Below are positions 11,719 to 25,699 of a stretch of 64,000 bases of DNA, piece by piece. Numbering within the stretch: the stretch's first letter is position 1; each line of letters opens with the position of its first letter. The DNA comes from Ophioceras dolichostomum (Eukaryota > Ascomycota > Sordariomycetes > Magnaporthales > Ophioceraceae), in NCBI GenBank assembly GCA_003049485.1, contig PYST01000135.1, positions 1-64,000 of the forward strand. Reading direction: 5' to 3'. The notes beneath the pieces are model-generated. The model searched no databases and was not told the origin of the DNA. It worked only from the letters and a program-made list of their open reading frames with translations. The position numbers and the translations under genes are program-made.

Positions 11719-13381
11719 AGGCCATGCATGGCGCGTCCCGGATGCCCATGAAGACCTCGTCAAGCATCAGAACTGGAGATCTCACCGCGAGAATTTCCCC
11801 AAGAAAGGCGGCGGCATTGTACACGAGAAGCCACATGAGGCCGCAATACCTACGATTTACGATATTTTCCTAGGCTGGTCTTGGCTCAATAGGTTTTCTT
11901 TTATCGTTTTGTGGTGTCAAGGCCTGGCTTCAGCGTCAGGGGTGGTAGGGTTGACACGCCGAGTGGGCATCAACTTGCTTGTTGTAAGCCACCATTGCTT
12001 TGCCTGTGACCACGATGGAACTCGAATGACTTTCACTGTATCAGACTGTTTTCGATCATTTGTTGTGTGCTATGCTGTGATTTGGCCATGGCTGATAGCG
12101 CCGGCTGGTTCATAACTCACAGCTAGCTTTTTCATGTGTCCTTTCGCCACCCAGCATGTTGGCCTACCCCTTTTCATCTGTCGCCCCCAATCTATAGCAC
12201 TGTTACACAACACAAGCCCGGATGCCTACCTACCTAGGTAGTTATCTTCCCGATTTATGAGATATGCCTGCCTTTCTTTCTTTGAATCCCCGTTGTTTTC
12301 CGAAGGAGGAAGTCAAGAAGCACGACAGGTTCGGGGAGGAAACCTAGATTGCACTGCACGTCGAGCGGCTGGTTTCATATCACATACCTTGTTTTACGTA
12401 TTCACGTTTGTTTCCATTTTTGAACGCAACAAGTAGCAGTAGTATCGAAGTAGCAATAACGTGTGGAATCAAGTAGCTCAAATTTCCTCCTACAGTTTCA
12501 GTGTGCCATCCATTTTTCACCATTAACTCCATGCCCGTGAGGGCACCATCCCAACCTCGTCCTTCCAGGACGCCATCAAGCCCAAGTAAAAAAAAAAAAA
12601 AAAACCCTGAAAAACCGAGGTCTCCTAATCCATCATATTATACCAATGGCCATAAATCCATCCCAGGAAAGTTGCAAGAAGAAAAGAAGCAGCCCGATAT
12701 CAGTGTACCAACCAAGTTCCCCCAGGCCAAAGAGACCAGGTAGAACAAGCGCAGCAACGAGACACAGGAGCTCAAAAAAACAGGAAGTAACAAACAAGGC
12801 AGGTGATAAAGGCAGAGGTAGCAGATGGCGGTAGACAAGGAACTGCGAACCTTCCCACGTGGGGGGACTGCTGTTGGTCCCATCTTGTACGTGCGTGTGC
12901 GTGCAGGTGAGGAAGAAGAGCGGGAAAAGGGGGGGCCATGGCAGAATAGGCCAGCCGTGCGAAACAGACCACCACCACCAACCAAGACAAGAGATCGGGA
13001 TCCAGGGTCCATCCATCAATCTGCCAATAAGGAGATGGAATAGCAAAGCAGATAAGAGGTAACCCACCAGTCAGAGAGTGCGCCCAAGAGAGCGATGAGT
13101 GTGAAAGTAGCCAGCTGCAGACAGGTCCAAGTGGCAGGGCCTTAGTGGGTAGGACGGACAACCTTGGGAGGCGCCACTGCGTTACTGTCGCCGAGATACT
13201 TACGCAACCAAGTCCTTGTGCCAAGGTGGCGTACGAGGATCAAAACAAAAAGGAGAGAGAAATGGAGAGAGAAAAGGAGAGAGTAAAAAGAGAAATGAAA
13301 ACAGCCTGACAAATATTCTGCTCCTAAAGTTCCGTTAGCTCGCTCTACCTATACTCGGAGGTAAGTAAGTCTAGGAGGTAC
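11719..13381. other. Intergenic region, A-run and no supported gene
   Basis: This contains a run of about 19 A at 12587-12605, purine-rich stretches at 13240-13310, and ACCTAGGTA-type motifs at 12226-12242 and 13365-13405. No coding sequence is supported on either strand. Confidence 0.45.
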
Positions 13382-15082
<1,701 letters not shown>

Positions 15083-17359
15083 GGCGGTGTCGGGTCTTAT
15101 GGGCCGGGGTCTAGTCTGGTGCGGACGTCACAAGATGAGGGGGTCTTGCAAGCCTGTCTGGGAGGATGGAATTCCCAAGTCAGAAGTGACAATGTAGAGC
15201 GAGACCTTGTCGGGCCAGAGGCGGGACATGGAAGGGGGAGTGTCTTACCAACTAGGAAGCGGATACAAACCGAGGTCTCAACTATCAAGCAACAGTGCCG
15301 AGCGGCGAGGATTACAGGAAGAGCTGGAGCGGGGGCAGGTTTGTGCACAGTCGATGAATGAGTTGTAGATCGTGGGAATGTTAGCTGCGATTTTGAAAAG
15401 AAAGCCCTGAACCTTACTGGCTCAGTGAATGGGATAAAAAGGAAGGGATGACTCTCGGCTTTATGTCTTCGTCTGGCCTGAACAACTCTCTCTCTTTGTT
15501 CTTTCCGTCTTTCGAGTTTCGAATCCCCGAGTCCATCACTACTATCTCCGTAACAACCCAACCATCCACCACTCATCCACCCATCCATCACCTCATCCAC
15601 GCACCCATCCCTCTCTTGCTTGTTCTGCGTTTTCTCTCCCGTCCCAGTCCTGAAATATCGCCATGGCGCTAACGCGGCGCCACGATAAGAGGGAACATAG
15701 GCAGGACAGCCTCAAGGACGTGTTCGGATCACCGAGGGTTGATCGGGCAGCTCAAAGGGCATTCCAGCGTCCGCCTGAGAGTTGTTCAGTTTATTCAGTT
15801 GTTATCATTGCTGTCGAGTACCATGTACCTTGTACATTGCTGGAACCCCTGCTGTTGATCTGGCGATTCCCCATGCCCGCCTGCCTATACGGCACCGAGC
15901 CTTGAATGTTCTTGCAGGCCCCACTCCGCTGGAGTATCCACTGTCCTGTCCTCAGATCCCCAGTTTTAGCCGTCTGGTGCGTTCACTTAAGCTTCGCGTT
16001 TGTAATACCCTTCCTACCCCGTCCATCAAGGTTTTTTTTTGGGGGGAGGAGGGGAGGGGGGGGGTTGAGACGGCCGAGTACCGCTAGCGGCCGTGGGCTC
16101 AAGCTTCTCCCGGAATGACAGGTTTGACAGTTTGATAATTTACTACTAACTTGAGACGAGAGCAGCTCTTCAGTTCGAAGGACCAGGCTGCTGGCTGGTG
16201 GTGGGACCTGGTGGGATTCGGGAGAAGTACTAAAGTACCGCCAGAAGTAGTACCAGGCAGTGGGGCTGCCACACAGACAGCGTCCGGTATTTGGGTCATC
16301 TGAGTGCTGACCAGCAGCCACTAGCTCCAAAGCTCCAGGGAGCTAACGTAGCGGTCCGGTCACTCGGGTGTCGAGTGTCGAGGGGATGACAGGACTGCTG
16401 AAGCAAGCTTCGTCACATTGGCAGGTGGTGCAAAACACCAGACCACAGGGGGAAAAAAACAATCATGTCGGTGAAACTTCCTACAACCCGTCGTACATAC
16501 CTGGTACCTAAGTACCAGGTACCTACCTGCGAGACCGGATACCCCTTGCTCTGGAGCTTTGTCCTCCCAAGCACTCAACCTCCTGCTCAGCCTGACCTAG
16601 GCTTGGCGTTGCCCATGAGACTTCAGTTTCCCATGTCACGCACACTCCAGTGGAACTCAATTAGTCTTGTGCTCATTTCCACTCTTTACATTGTAAGCTG
16701 TGACAGTGTGTTAGCGGAATCAGCCAGCCAATGGTCCGTCGAGGAGCGGAAAGCAAGCCCACTGGCGTGGCAGCAATGACGTCATCCTATTCAGCTCCAG
16801 ACAGCTCCCCTTCCATGGGCAGCACCGAAACGACTTGTCGCGACGCCGCCACCATAACTCCAGCTGTGTTGATAATAAGCCAGACCCCCCATCCCCGGCC
16901 ACACTTCTTGATCACCTCGCCCAGGGCCTGTTTTACTGGCTGCTTAGGGAGGACGCAACCAGAAAGCACGTCGTTATCACTGGTTATTCGGCCAATCACT
17001 GGAAGAAGGGGGACGGCACAGAAACGCCATTTTCGATAGTCTCTCTCGGCTCGCCGGAGCACCGACGCAAATTCTTTCTTCTTTGATCATTCTGGTCATA
17101 TTTACGACAGCCTTCCCTTCGGAGGCATTTGGGATTTGCTTTGAGAGAGGATCTTCGTTGCCACACCATTTCCATTGAGCACTCGCAACGAAGAGCACCA
17201 ATCGCGGCACATACCGACCACACAGTCACACAACCAACACAGTCGAACTAAGCTCTACGAGGAGAAGAAAAAAAGACCCTTGGAGCTGTAGAGATAACTC
17301 TGCGCGATTTTTGAGAAGCAGAAGCCAACGACTGGCAACCAGGAATACCCTCATTCACG
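15083..17359. other. Intergenic region with divergent promoters
   Basis: This lies between the minus-strand gene at 15082 and the plus-strand RRT8-like gene at 17360. It contains pyrimidine-rich sequence (15480-15650), a T9-G7 and G9 stretch at 16031-16064, ACCTAGGTA-type palindromes (16498-16527) and a perfect TGACGTCA at 16777-16784. No gene is supported. Confidence 0.45.
16777..16784. promoter_or_regulatory. Perfect CRE-type palindrome TGACGTCA
   Basis: This eight-base palindrome, about 575 bp upstream of the RRT8-like start codon, is the consensus site for ATF/CREB-type bZIP factors such as fungal Atf1/AtfA, which act in stress and spore programmes. An identical octamer also occurs inside a coding exon (23334-23341), so a chance match is possible. 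Confidence 0.25.
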
Positions 17360-19288
17360 ATGTCTCAGAGCAGGGGCTTGGCGGGCTCCGTCCAGTCGAG
17401 AGCTGAGGAGGTTGCGTACGTCGTGCCCAAACATCCCTTCTTTCTTATCCCTCCAACCCATGTCTGTGGCGCCTGCAGCCAAGTCATTTGAGCAGCCTGG
17501 TCTAATTCTAAGGAAAAAACCCTCCCCATCAAGCAGGAGGGAGGACTACAAGCGTGCAAAGGTCCAGCTTAACGATGCTGCTCAAAGCCGGTCGTATCTA
17601 TTTCCAATCAAGGTAAGCCAACATCAACCTTCTTTTTGAAGTCGAATTTGGAAGACTGGGGAGACGGGGAAGTGGACAAACGGGACTGAGGAATGCGGAG
17701 GCGGATTTTTCGATGAGTGAACAGAAAATCAAATCTAACCAACCAAACCTACCCCCCCTTGGCCTTCGCAGGGGATCTTCTACTTGGCAACCCACCGAGC
17801 CCTCTGGCGGCCCTTCCTCTCCCGCGTCATCCCCACGCTCGGCCTCTCAGCCGTGGTGGTGGGGTCCATGTTCGCCTTCGCCTACCTCCCGCAGCTGGCC
17901 GTGCTTGTCTTTGTGAACGGGCCCCTGGCCGTGTTCACGACCGTGCTCCTGATCCTGAACGAGTCCTCGACCATCGTCAATTTCGTCTCGCGCAACTTCC
18001 TGCTGCAGGAGGCCCTGCTCGACACCTTCGACGGCACTCTCGTGGCCAGGGGCTGCTCGGACATTGTGCGGGAGGGCAGACAGCTGCAGCCGGGGTCGGA
18101 CCCCGTCGCGAGGCTGGGCAGGATAATCAAGTCGCCCTTCGAGAGGTTCAGCCCTACAGCGGTGATGAGATACTTGATGTACATGCCGCTGAATTTCATC
18201 CCTGGTCCGTACATTTCTTTTTTTCTCAGAGAGCATGTCCAGGACGGGATGGAATGGGCTACGCGAAGATCACCTACTGACAATTAAATTTTATTTTCTA
18301 GTGGTTGGGACGGTCATATTCATCCTCCTGCAAGGTCGATCGAGGGGAGAGTCCGTCCACGGCCGTGTATGAAAGCAACCCCCGGTCACCCACCCACTCT
18401 CACCGCTCCTTTCCCAAAGCCCATGTAAAGCTGACAAGGGCCGCAATTGCGCAATTCGTACAGTACTTTCAGCTGAAAGCTTGGAACTCCAAGCGCCGGT
18501 CCTCCTGGCTCGAAACCCATGCAGGTTCATACACGGCGTAAGTTACGATTCCATTTTCGTCTATCCTGAGGTTGGCCAATGAATGGCGCGACTGTCCTTG
18601 AGGCACGGACGGAGCATACTATCTGAGAGCCTCACCCTCCCCCGCTCTTGCTTCACTTCCCGCCCCTCCACCAACATCACGGACTTCAGCCTCACCGCAC
18701 ATACCAACCACCCTCAACTTCCTCCTCCCTTTTCGTCCGTATCCTCCTCCCTCTCCTCTGTTTGGATCCCTCACCTCCTCCCCTTTCCCTCCCCAGCTGG
18801 TTTCGTTCTCTCCCCTCCCTCCTTCCGTTCCCTCCAAACCAACCAACCTGCGCCCCGTCCGTCTCAGGTTTCTCTGCCAGCCAGCCATTGTAAGATGCAT
18901 CCATTCATTGAACTGAGCTGACCCACCACACGCACACAACAAAACTCAGCTTTGGCACGATTGCCACTCTCCTGGAAATGATCCCCTTCGCTTCCATATT
19001 TTTCTCCTTCACAAATGCCGGTAAGGCTCAACCGGACGATCCCCCTCCTCCTCCTCCTTGCGCGGTGCTACACTCTGCACCCACCGTGCACCCACCAGCC
19101 AGATTATCTTGTGTTGTATCACGGCAACATTCGCATCATCATCATTATTATTATTGTCATACATAAATAAGAGTATCACAAAAACTGACATGACATTTTT
19201 GGGGATGGTTCCACCACAGTTGGAGCCGCTCTGTGGGCGGCCGACATCGAGGCAAAACAACGACAACGACAGCAAGAGACGGCTGCTG

Positions 19289-19323
<35 letters not shown>

Positions 19324-19374
19324 GCTGGTGTTGGTGGTGCCGCTTCCGCCGGCACCACCCAGAAGCAAGACTGA
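17360..19374 (+). CDS. RRT8/LDS-family outer spore wall membrane protein
   Basis: Seven exons join to about 325 aa resembling the EI24-like family that includes yeast Rrt8, Lds1 and Lds2 (lipid droplet and spore-wall proteins). Exons 3-7 are well supported: 17772-18204 (GIFYLATHRALWRPFLSR, then hydrophobic segments), 18302-18366, 18464-18537 (YFQLKAW), 18950-19020 (FGTIATLLEMIPFASIFF) and 19220-19374 (VGAALWAADIEAK). The tail is Gln-rich and then poly-Ser from an AGC repeat. The exon 1/2 junction is unsure: the best donor (GTACGT at 17416) does not match the phase of either nearby acceptor, whereas 17410|17484 keeps frame. Exon 2 ends at 17612. The fifth intron is unusually long (412 nt) and pyrimidine-rich. 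Likely a polytopic membrane protein. Confidence 0.85.
19294..19325 (+). repeat. AGC trinucleotide repeat coding poly-Ser
   Basis: About ten AGC/GCA units lie in the last exon of the RRT8-like gene and encode a serine run near the C-terminus. The repeat length is likely variable between isolates. Confidence 0.85.
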
Positions 19375-20479
19375 TTTGAAATACCTCGCAGGACCTAAAA
19401 CCTCAATAGCGTACACAGAATAGCGCTGGTACAAAAGGGGACTGGTCTGTCTTTTCTTTTTGTGCACTTTTGCTCTTCTGTCTTGCTCCCCCTCCCCGTC
19501 TCTCACTCTCTCACTCTCCATGGGCTCCTAGGACCCAACGTCCCCAAATTGGGGTGTGATAATGGCTTGCTTGTCGGCGGACTTGGAAACCGCACGCTTG
19601 CCTACGCGTTATTGTTGGAATGCCCCCCTGCCCATCTTTGCCCTCCCCGGCCGTGTGTGGCTTGATAACTTGCCCGTCATTCGCTGGTTTTTCGTCTCGG
19701 GGACCTCCATTCTGACCTTGTCGGCCCTTCTACCCCCTCATCTGTCTTTTTTCCCCTGCCCTTCCCTATTTCCTCTCTCTATTGTCTATCTCTCATGTCC
19801 GGGATTTGGGAGGCGTTCTCATCACACTCATTGCCCTCTTTGTCCATGACATTCTCGGGGTTTGAAAAGATATTGTGGCACTTTTTTCTTTTCTCATCCC
19901 CTGCATGCTGCAGCATCCGGTCTACAAGTGGTCGGTCTCTCAGAGGCGGGACGGAGATGGAGGGAGAGCGTGCGTACTTGCTCGAAGAGGACAACCATTC
20001 GTGCAGCCGTCTAGCCGTCTGGACACACACCCAAGATAGAAACAGAAGAAAGAATGCGTGCTTAACAACCGCCTTTATGCCTTCTCTTTCAACCAAGACA
20101 TTGCAAATACTGCTTCGGTGACGTGACAGTGATGGTATAGCGAATCACGACCGCGTCCTGACCCTCGTGATCCCACCGCTACTCTTGGTATATACCAGTC
20201 TATCAGCTTTCGACAGGGGTCAGATGGCCGCCGTGGTGCCCTCTCTTGCTTATTCTCTCTCCTTATCTATTCTGAAAGCTTTCAGGCCTCCCGTCCCGTC
20301 ACTTTCCTGTCTCAGTCTCTAACAGGGGGACAGATTCGGAATATGGGCGATAGACAATGCGGCCGCTTTATTTGCTGTGTGCTGCCCGAGTACCTAAGTA
20401 GGTAGTCGTTTAACATCCTCCTCGAAATTAATCACCGACCACATCCACATCACCCTATTCTTGGACACAATGGAGCAGG
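19375..20479. other. Intergenic region, no supported gene
   Basis: Pyrimidine-rich stretches (19440-19520, 19730-19800) and one ACCTAAGTAGGTA motif (20393-20405) are present. No ORF shows coding bias. Confidence 0.4.
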
Positions 20480-22290
20480 GGTACTAGCTTTCGGAGACTG
20501 GGCAAGCGCACCTCGGGCGGTCGAGGGGGTATGAAAGAAAGCCCTTCCTCTCCCCAGCACTCACACCTCTCGCCCCGTCTCCGTGATGGAATGTACTATG
20601 CCAAGCCGATCCCGACCCAAAATGCATACCACTTTTTGGTTGTTGGGATCGAACCAATCCTAGCTCATAGTCTGGCAGGGACGGGAGGAATGCCAGACGG
20701 TCGAGGGGCTCGAGGGCTGCCTCGAGGTGGGTCCGGAGGGACGCAGAGGAAGGGAAGGGCCTCCTCTCCTCCTGGTGTCGTCTCCTTGAAGTCCTCCGTC
20801 TTGGCAAAGGCAATATAGTGATGGGCACGAAGTAGGTGATCCATGACATGCCTGTTCGCACGCCCTGCTGCTATGTGGCCCCCCAGCAGTACAGTATCCC
20901 TGGGCATGAACGGGGGTTCTTTTCTTGGTGGTCAGCACTGGTGCTGGAAGTGGCATCTGTGGTCTTTCTCGGAGAATTCAACGGTCTTCGAGCTCCCCAA
21001 AGCCGTAGTGCCCCATGCCCTCAACTTTCATAGATGGCTTTAATGACTGGAGTGGGTGGGGGCAGCAGGTGGGTGCGAAAGTGGCAGGTGAGCCGGCTCT
21101 GGTCATGATGCTGATACTCCAAGGGCGACAAATTGGAGTAGAGATCATGCTGAAGGAGACTCCAGAGTTAGGGCCACCGAACAAGCTCTTGCTCACATCC
21201 TTTGAGAGTCTTCTAGGTGTAATAGTAGTCGGCGATGGCGTTTCTGGAGGGATATGTACTCGTCCGAGAACCCGCCCACCCTGAATCAGAGCGCAGGGAT
21301 GCGGCTTGTATTACAAGTGTGCCCACGCCTTCACAGGTAAAGGGTTTGGTTTGCTAGCTACCGCGGCAGGTCACCTGCCGTCCCAACTTATCCTGTATCA
21401 TAGTCATTAGGTAGTCGCTAGCACGTCTTGTACCCTAGGGAGGTGGAAAACGCTTGGCGGCGCTTCCAACAGACGTTAAAAATTCATCATCATTATCATC
21501 TTCTGGAGGGATATCCATCGTAGAAGCTGATGGGTTGGTAGAAGCTAAATCGTCAGGCCGGGCACGGCCCAGTCTTCGCAGCCTTCCTCAAATCGGAACA
21601 AGCAAGAAGACTTTAGGAAAACGAGGGACGTCTCCTCCGTTGCCAGGATGTTCGCGTAACGTACCAAGGTCGCCTTTGTGACCATACCCGTAGTTAGTGC
21701 CAAATTCTCCTCGTCCTCGGGCAGACGGCTGTGAAGATGTCAAGTATTGTGTCTGGTATACAATGCCCCAGAGGAATGCAAATGGCTTCTGAAAGTGAAC
21801 CTTCAGTTGGTCGCAAGCTGTGTCGGACCCGTTCGTCAAGAACTGCTCTTCCCTATTTCTCCAGAAAAGCACCACTCGACGCCACCTTTCATATTCGGTG
21901 GCACATCGTTCCTGTCTTACCTGCTTTGGTCCGCTGCGTGAAGTGATGAACTGTGAAGTAGTAATCAGAGTTATCGTACAGTCCTAAGGGGTAGGAGGGC
22001 GTTCCAACGAGGGTGCATCCGTCGAACCTCCAGAGGACCACGCAGCGTTGTTGTCGTGTCTAACATTCTCCGGTCGAAGGCAATTGATCAGAACATGGAT
22101 AGCACAGAAGTTCGAGTGTACCAGAAGCTGGGCCTTTGATGTACTGTAATGTACTAGGTATAGTACCTTATACTATATTTTCGTCTCCATCTACTGTTAC
22201 CGTAATAAAAGAAGGCTCTGGTATTTTTTTTCTATTAACTTTCTCCCTTTTTTCTTTCTCTCACAAATTAAACCCTAGAGCCCCCCCCCC
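20480..22290 (-). pseudogene. Possible decayed or unassembled gene beside the gap
   Basis: Protein-like pieces appear on the minus strand in changing frames: around 22110-22040 (HVLINCLRPENV), 22040-21930 (LVGTPSYPLGLYDNSDYYF), 21900-21730 (VVLFWRNREEQFL, HFQKPFAFLWGIVYQTQY), 21660-21560 (LVRYANILATEETSLVF), 21200-20980 (GHYGFGELED) and 20910-20740 (HHYIAFAKTEDFKETT). Codon bias is weaker than in nearby genes and stops interrupt most joins. I could not make one consistent exon model, and the 5' part would run into the assembly gap. It could be a relic gene, a real gene with errors, or chance. No family is recognised. Confidence 0.22.
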
Positions 22291-22382
22291 CCCCCNNNNN
22301 NNNNNNNNNNNNNNNNNNNNNNNNNNNNNNNNNNNNNNNNNNNNNNNNNNNNNNNNNNNNNAAAAAAAAAAAAAAAAAAAAA
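22281..22382. other. Assembly gap flanked by homopolymers
   Basis: There are 66 N (22296-22361), preceded by 15 C and followed by about 21 A. Homopolymers at both contig ends suggest an unresolved low-complexity join; the true size of the missing DNA is unknown. Confidence 0.97.
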
Positions 22383-22434
22383 CCAGCAGATGACAACAAA
22401 CAAGGCAGGTAAAGCAGCGACGGAAAGAGAAAGA

Positions 22435-23606
22435 TTAATACGCCGTGCCGGTCACAGCGAGGCTGCCGGAGGCAGTGCCGCGGGAGGTGCCGACGATGGC
22501 GGTGGTGTTCCGCCAGGGGAAAGGAGGGGAGGAGGCCATGGCCGTCGTCGCCGTGCCAGTGCCAGCACCAGTGCCAGCGCCAGTGCCCGTCGGACCAGAC
22601 ATGATGGGCGTGTTGAGCGGCGCGATGGTGCCGATACCGGACATGATGGGCGAGGTTTGGGCGCGGGTGCTGTTGGACGCCGTGGCCGTTGGGAGGCGGG
22701 TCGAGTTGGTCATGTTGAACGAGGCGACGCTGGTGGTGGTGCTGCTCCCATAGCCGTCCTCGGAAGTCGCTGTGGTGGTGGTGGCGTTCCGCCACTGGAC
22801 AGACGTCGTCCACTCGGCGGGCAGACCGTAGCCCCGCTCAGTGGTGGTGCTGGTGGTGGTCACTGGAGTAGGGTAGCCTGCGAGAGAGGTATTCGTCGCA
22901 GAGGCAGCTTGAGACGAGAGCTTTTGTTAGGTCTCATGGTCGTGCCGTGATGGAAAAGGGGGGATGGGAAGAGGAAGGGGGAAGTGGAAGAAGAAGGGGG
23001 AAGTGGAAAAAGGTCAAGTGGCTTACATTGAGATTTCCGCATGGGGTCCGCTGAGCTCGCCGTGATGGCCTCTGTCGAGGATGACGACGACAGAGACGCA
23101 GACGACGCGGTGGTCTTAGTGAGCGGGTTGCCGTACTCCTCCACAGAAGGGGTGCTCGACGACGAGGTAGAGGTGGCGAGCGGGTTGCTGTACTCGAACT
23201 CGACCGGAGAAGTCGTAGTCGGTGAGACGGTAGATGAGGTGGACGGACCGCCGTATCCGTTCAGAGAAGGGAAGCTCGTCAGAGAGGCGGATGAGGTGGG
23301 CAAATTACCATAGCCGGCCGAAGCAGGCGAGCTTGACGTCATGATGGTGAGATGCTTCGTAGAAGACTGGGTCGAGTTGAAGGTGTAGCCGCGGGCCGCG
23401 TTGCCATGATTGACGAACTTGTTGAGAGCAGGAGTCCACTCCAGCTTCAGCGAAGTAGTAGTAGTCTGCTGCACATGGTCCTGCTTGAGCTCGGACGAAT
23501 GCACGTTGCGGCCAGGGAATCCGAAGATGTTCAGTGACACCAGAAGGAAGAATGAAATCAGGGCAGTGAGCCACAGGAGGACGGCAGATGGGAAGGAGTG
23601 TCTCAT
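22435..23606 (-). CDS. Ser/Thr-rich single-pass surface protein (mucin-like)
   Basis: Two exons (23606-23027 and 22877-22435, intron 149 nt with GTAAGC and GCAG borders) give 340 aa. The N-terminus MRHSFPSAVLLWLTALISFF continues to about residue 31 as one hydrophobic segment, read as a signal anchor or long signal peptide. The rest is dominated by Ser and Thr, with loosely repeated YGNP/GYG-containing units (GYGNLPTS, GYGGPSTS, EYGNPLTK, GYPTPVTT, GYGLPAEW, GYGSSTTT) and several NxT/S sites, so heavy O-glycosylation is expected. It ends GTGTATTAM...VTGTAY without an obvious GPI signal. The upstream in-frame ATG at 23807 would put 67 non-hydrophobic residues before the anchor and is less likely. 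Probably a wall or plasma-membrane mucin; no enzymatic domain is seen. Confidence 0.65.
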
Positions 23607-25699
23607 GGTGGGCCGAGAAGACTTCGCACGTCTTGTGATGGGAGTGGTTGGGAGAGAAAATGGAGGTGGTACTGTAGCTTGCTGCTGGTGGGTGGTTGGA
23701 AGTGGTACAAGATGAGATCGTCCTTGAGAGCTTGTGGAGGCGGGTGGCTGGCGGTTGGTGCCTTGATCGAGAGATCCTCTCAGAAGATGCCGACAATGGA
23801 GGCACAAGAAGGGAGGAATGAGTGGAATGCTCGACGTGAGCTAGAGTGACTGTAGAGATTGATGAAGCGGTCGGAGATCCGCGTTGGAGAACAGTTGTGA
23901 GTCTGGTCACGTCGAAGGGTGGAGGGTGGGAGGTGAGGAAAGGTTTTGACTGAAATTTTGTGGGTGAGAAGACGGAAATTTATTCAATGTCGGTGAGCTC
24001 GGCGGGCGCCTGCTGCTCGGGCACCTCGCTGGCTCGTCCGAGGGAAGGAAGGTGCGTCTCGGGGAAGGTACGTGTAGTGACGCGCCTCGCGTCGGCGTCG
24101 AAAGGAGGGGGCTAGCAACGCGAGATATACTTCAATGCCAGAGGCTCCGCTCCTCCCACTCTTCACTTCACTCTTCTCCAACCTAAGGCTCGCTCTAAAG
24201 TACATCCACTGAGAAAGCTGAAATTGGATGCTGGGCTATGACGCTTCCATGTCTGCTGCGACTCTCTGCTCAAGGCAACAGTCATATCCTGTCCTTGCCA
24301 AGGTGTGACATTGGCAACGAAAAGGCGTATGTACCTAGTAGTAACTACGCACCTACACCTAGGTGGACGTGCCCGAACAAGGTGAGCAGGAGAGTGCAGG
24401 CCTCGTTGGGTATACCATCAGGTGTGGTTTCCTCGCCCCCGTAACCGGGGATGGACGTCCATCAGATCTAGATCAGGAAGCACGGGGGAGCGGTGCATGT
24501 ATAGATTCCATGGTTCCAGTGTGAATGAGTAACCTGGTCAGGACAGACTACCACGGACTCGAGCTGTGGTATGCGGCGAGTGACAGTACGGACTTCGGTG
24601 ATCGATGCTCATCATCCCGGTGACATGCCACGTACGAGAGCAAAGCTTCAATAGTATTTACCTTAAATACCGAACAGCACAGCGTCAGCTTCAGGTAGAC
24701 AAACGCAAGACAGAACTTCACCACATTTGATCGGTAGAATCGTTGAATGCATGTTCCTCATCCACACCAAGGTACCAACCTAGTACCTACCTACCTCCTA
24801 TGTAGCTAGAGTTTAGACCGCATATGTACACCGAGCCGGTCGATGGGCTTTTCGCCAGTCACTCCAGCTGTTCGGGGCCACTACGGCCGGCTAGAACCAG
24901 AAACTGCGCTCCCAGGTTGGCCCCGCTTCGGGAACGGACACGGAGTACATAGTAGCTTGACGCGTCCCGCGAGATGGCCGTCACCGGTGTGTCTCCATAC
25001 CTATTTGGGGACGAGCAGTAGTAGATTGGGGAGTTCCCGGGCCAGACTGAGGCCGAAGAAGGGAGGTAGGGACTTGAGGAGATCGACCATGCGATTCCTC
25101 TTGCAGTCGAGCGTTTTTGGAGCTTGTCTAGCACGATACCCACGATACCTCATTTCTGAAATTGGCGGCTGTGCGTCTACACCTGGCGATCTCGATGTCA
25201 TTCGTATTTCGACTTCTCCAGCAAAGACTAAGTAAGGACCTAAGGTAGGTAGGTACTTAGCTAGGTAGGTACGTAGCGAGAGACACAAGGATAGAGCGAC
25301 GTTGAGGACTGCAAAGCATGATCCCCTGCGTTGCGTTTTCTCCTTGCTGTTGGCAGCTTTTCTGCAGGTTTCCTTGCAACCTCTAGCACATTTCATTCAA
25401 TATCACTTACAGGGGTTGGTTTGGCCAATCATGTAGTGGCGCGGAAGCTTCTCCGCTCACGACCGACCGCAACTTCAACACCTAAATGGGCTGTTGCTGC
25501 AACACACGCCCCAAAGCATGAAGGTTTCGATTTAGGTCTGCCGATAAATCCCCCCTACGCATTTAACTGACACCTTGGGTCTGTTCCCCCCGGCTTCTCT
25601 TTCTTGCTCTCCTCGCCGTCCTCTGTTCCACAGTTAAGCCACGCACACGACGCGGGGCTTCGCACCTACTTGGTTTGGGCCACACCTGGTGCAATCGAC
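23607..25699. other. Intergenic region between divergent genes
   Basis: This holds the promoters of the mucin-like gene (minus) and the 25700 gene (plus). Several ACCTAGGTAGGTACC-type palindromes occur (24332-24364, 24770-24800, 25235-25275). No coding sequence is supported. Confidence 0.45.

Noticed and set aside
20600..20700. tRNA-like B box GGTTCGATCC on the minus strand
   Set aside because: The T-stem has only four pairs and no acceptor, D or anticodon arm can be found upstream.
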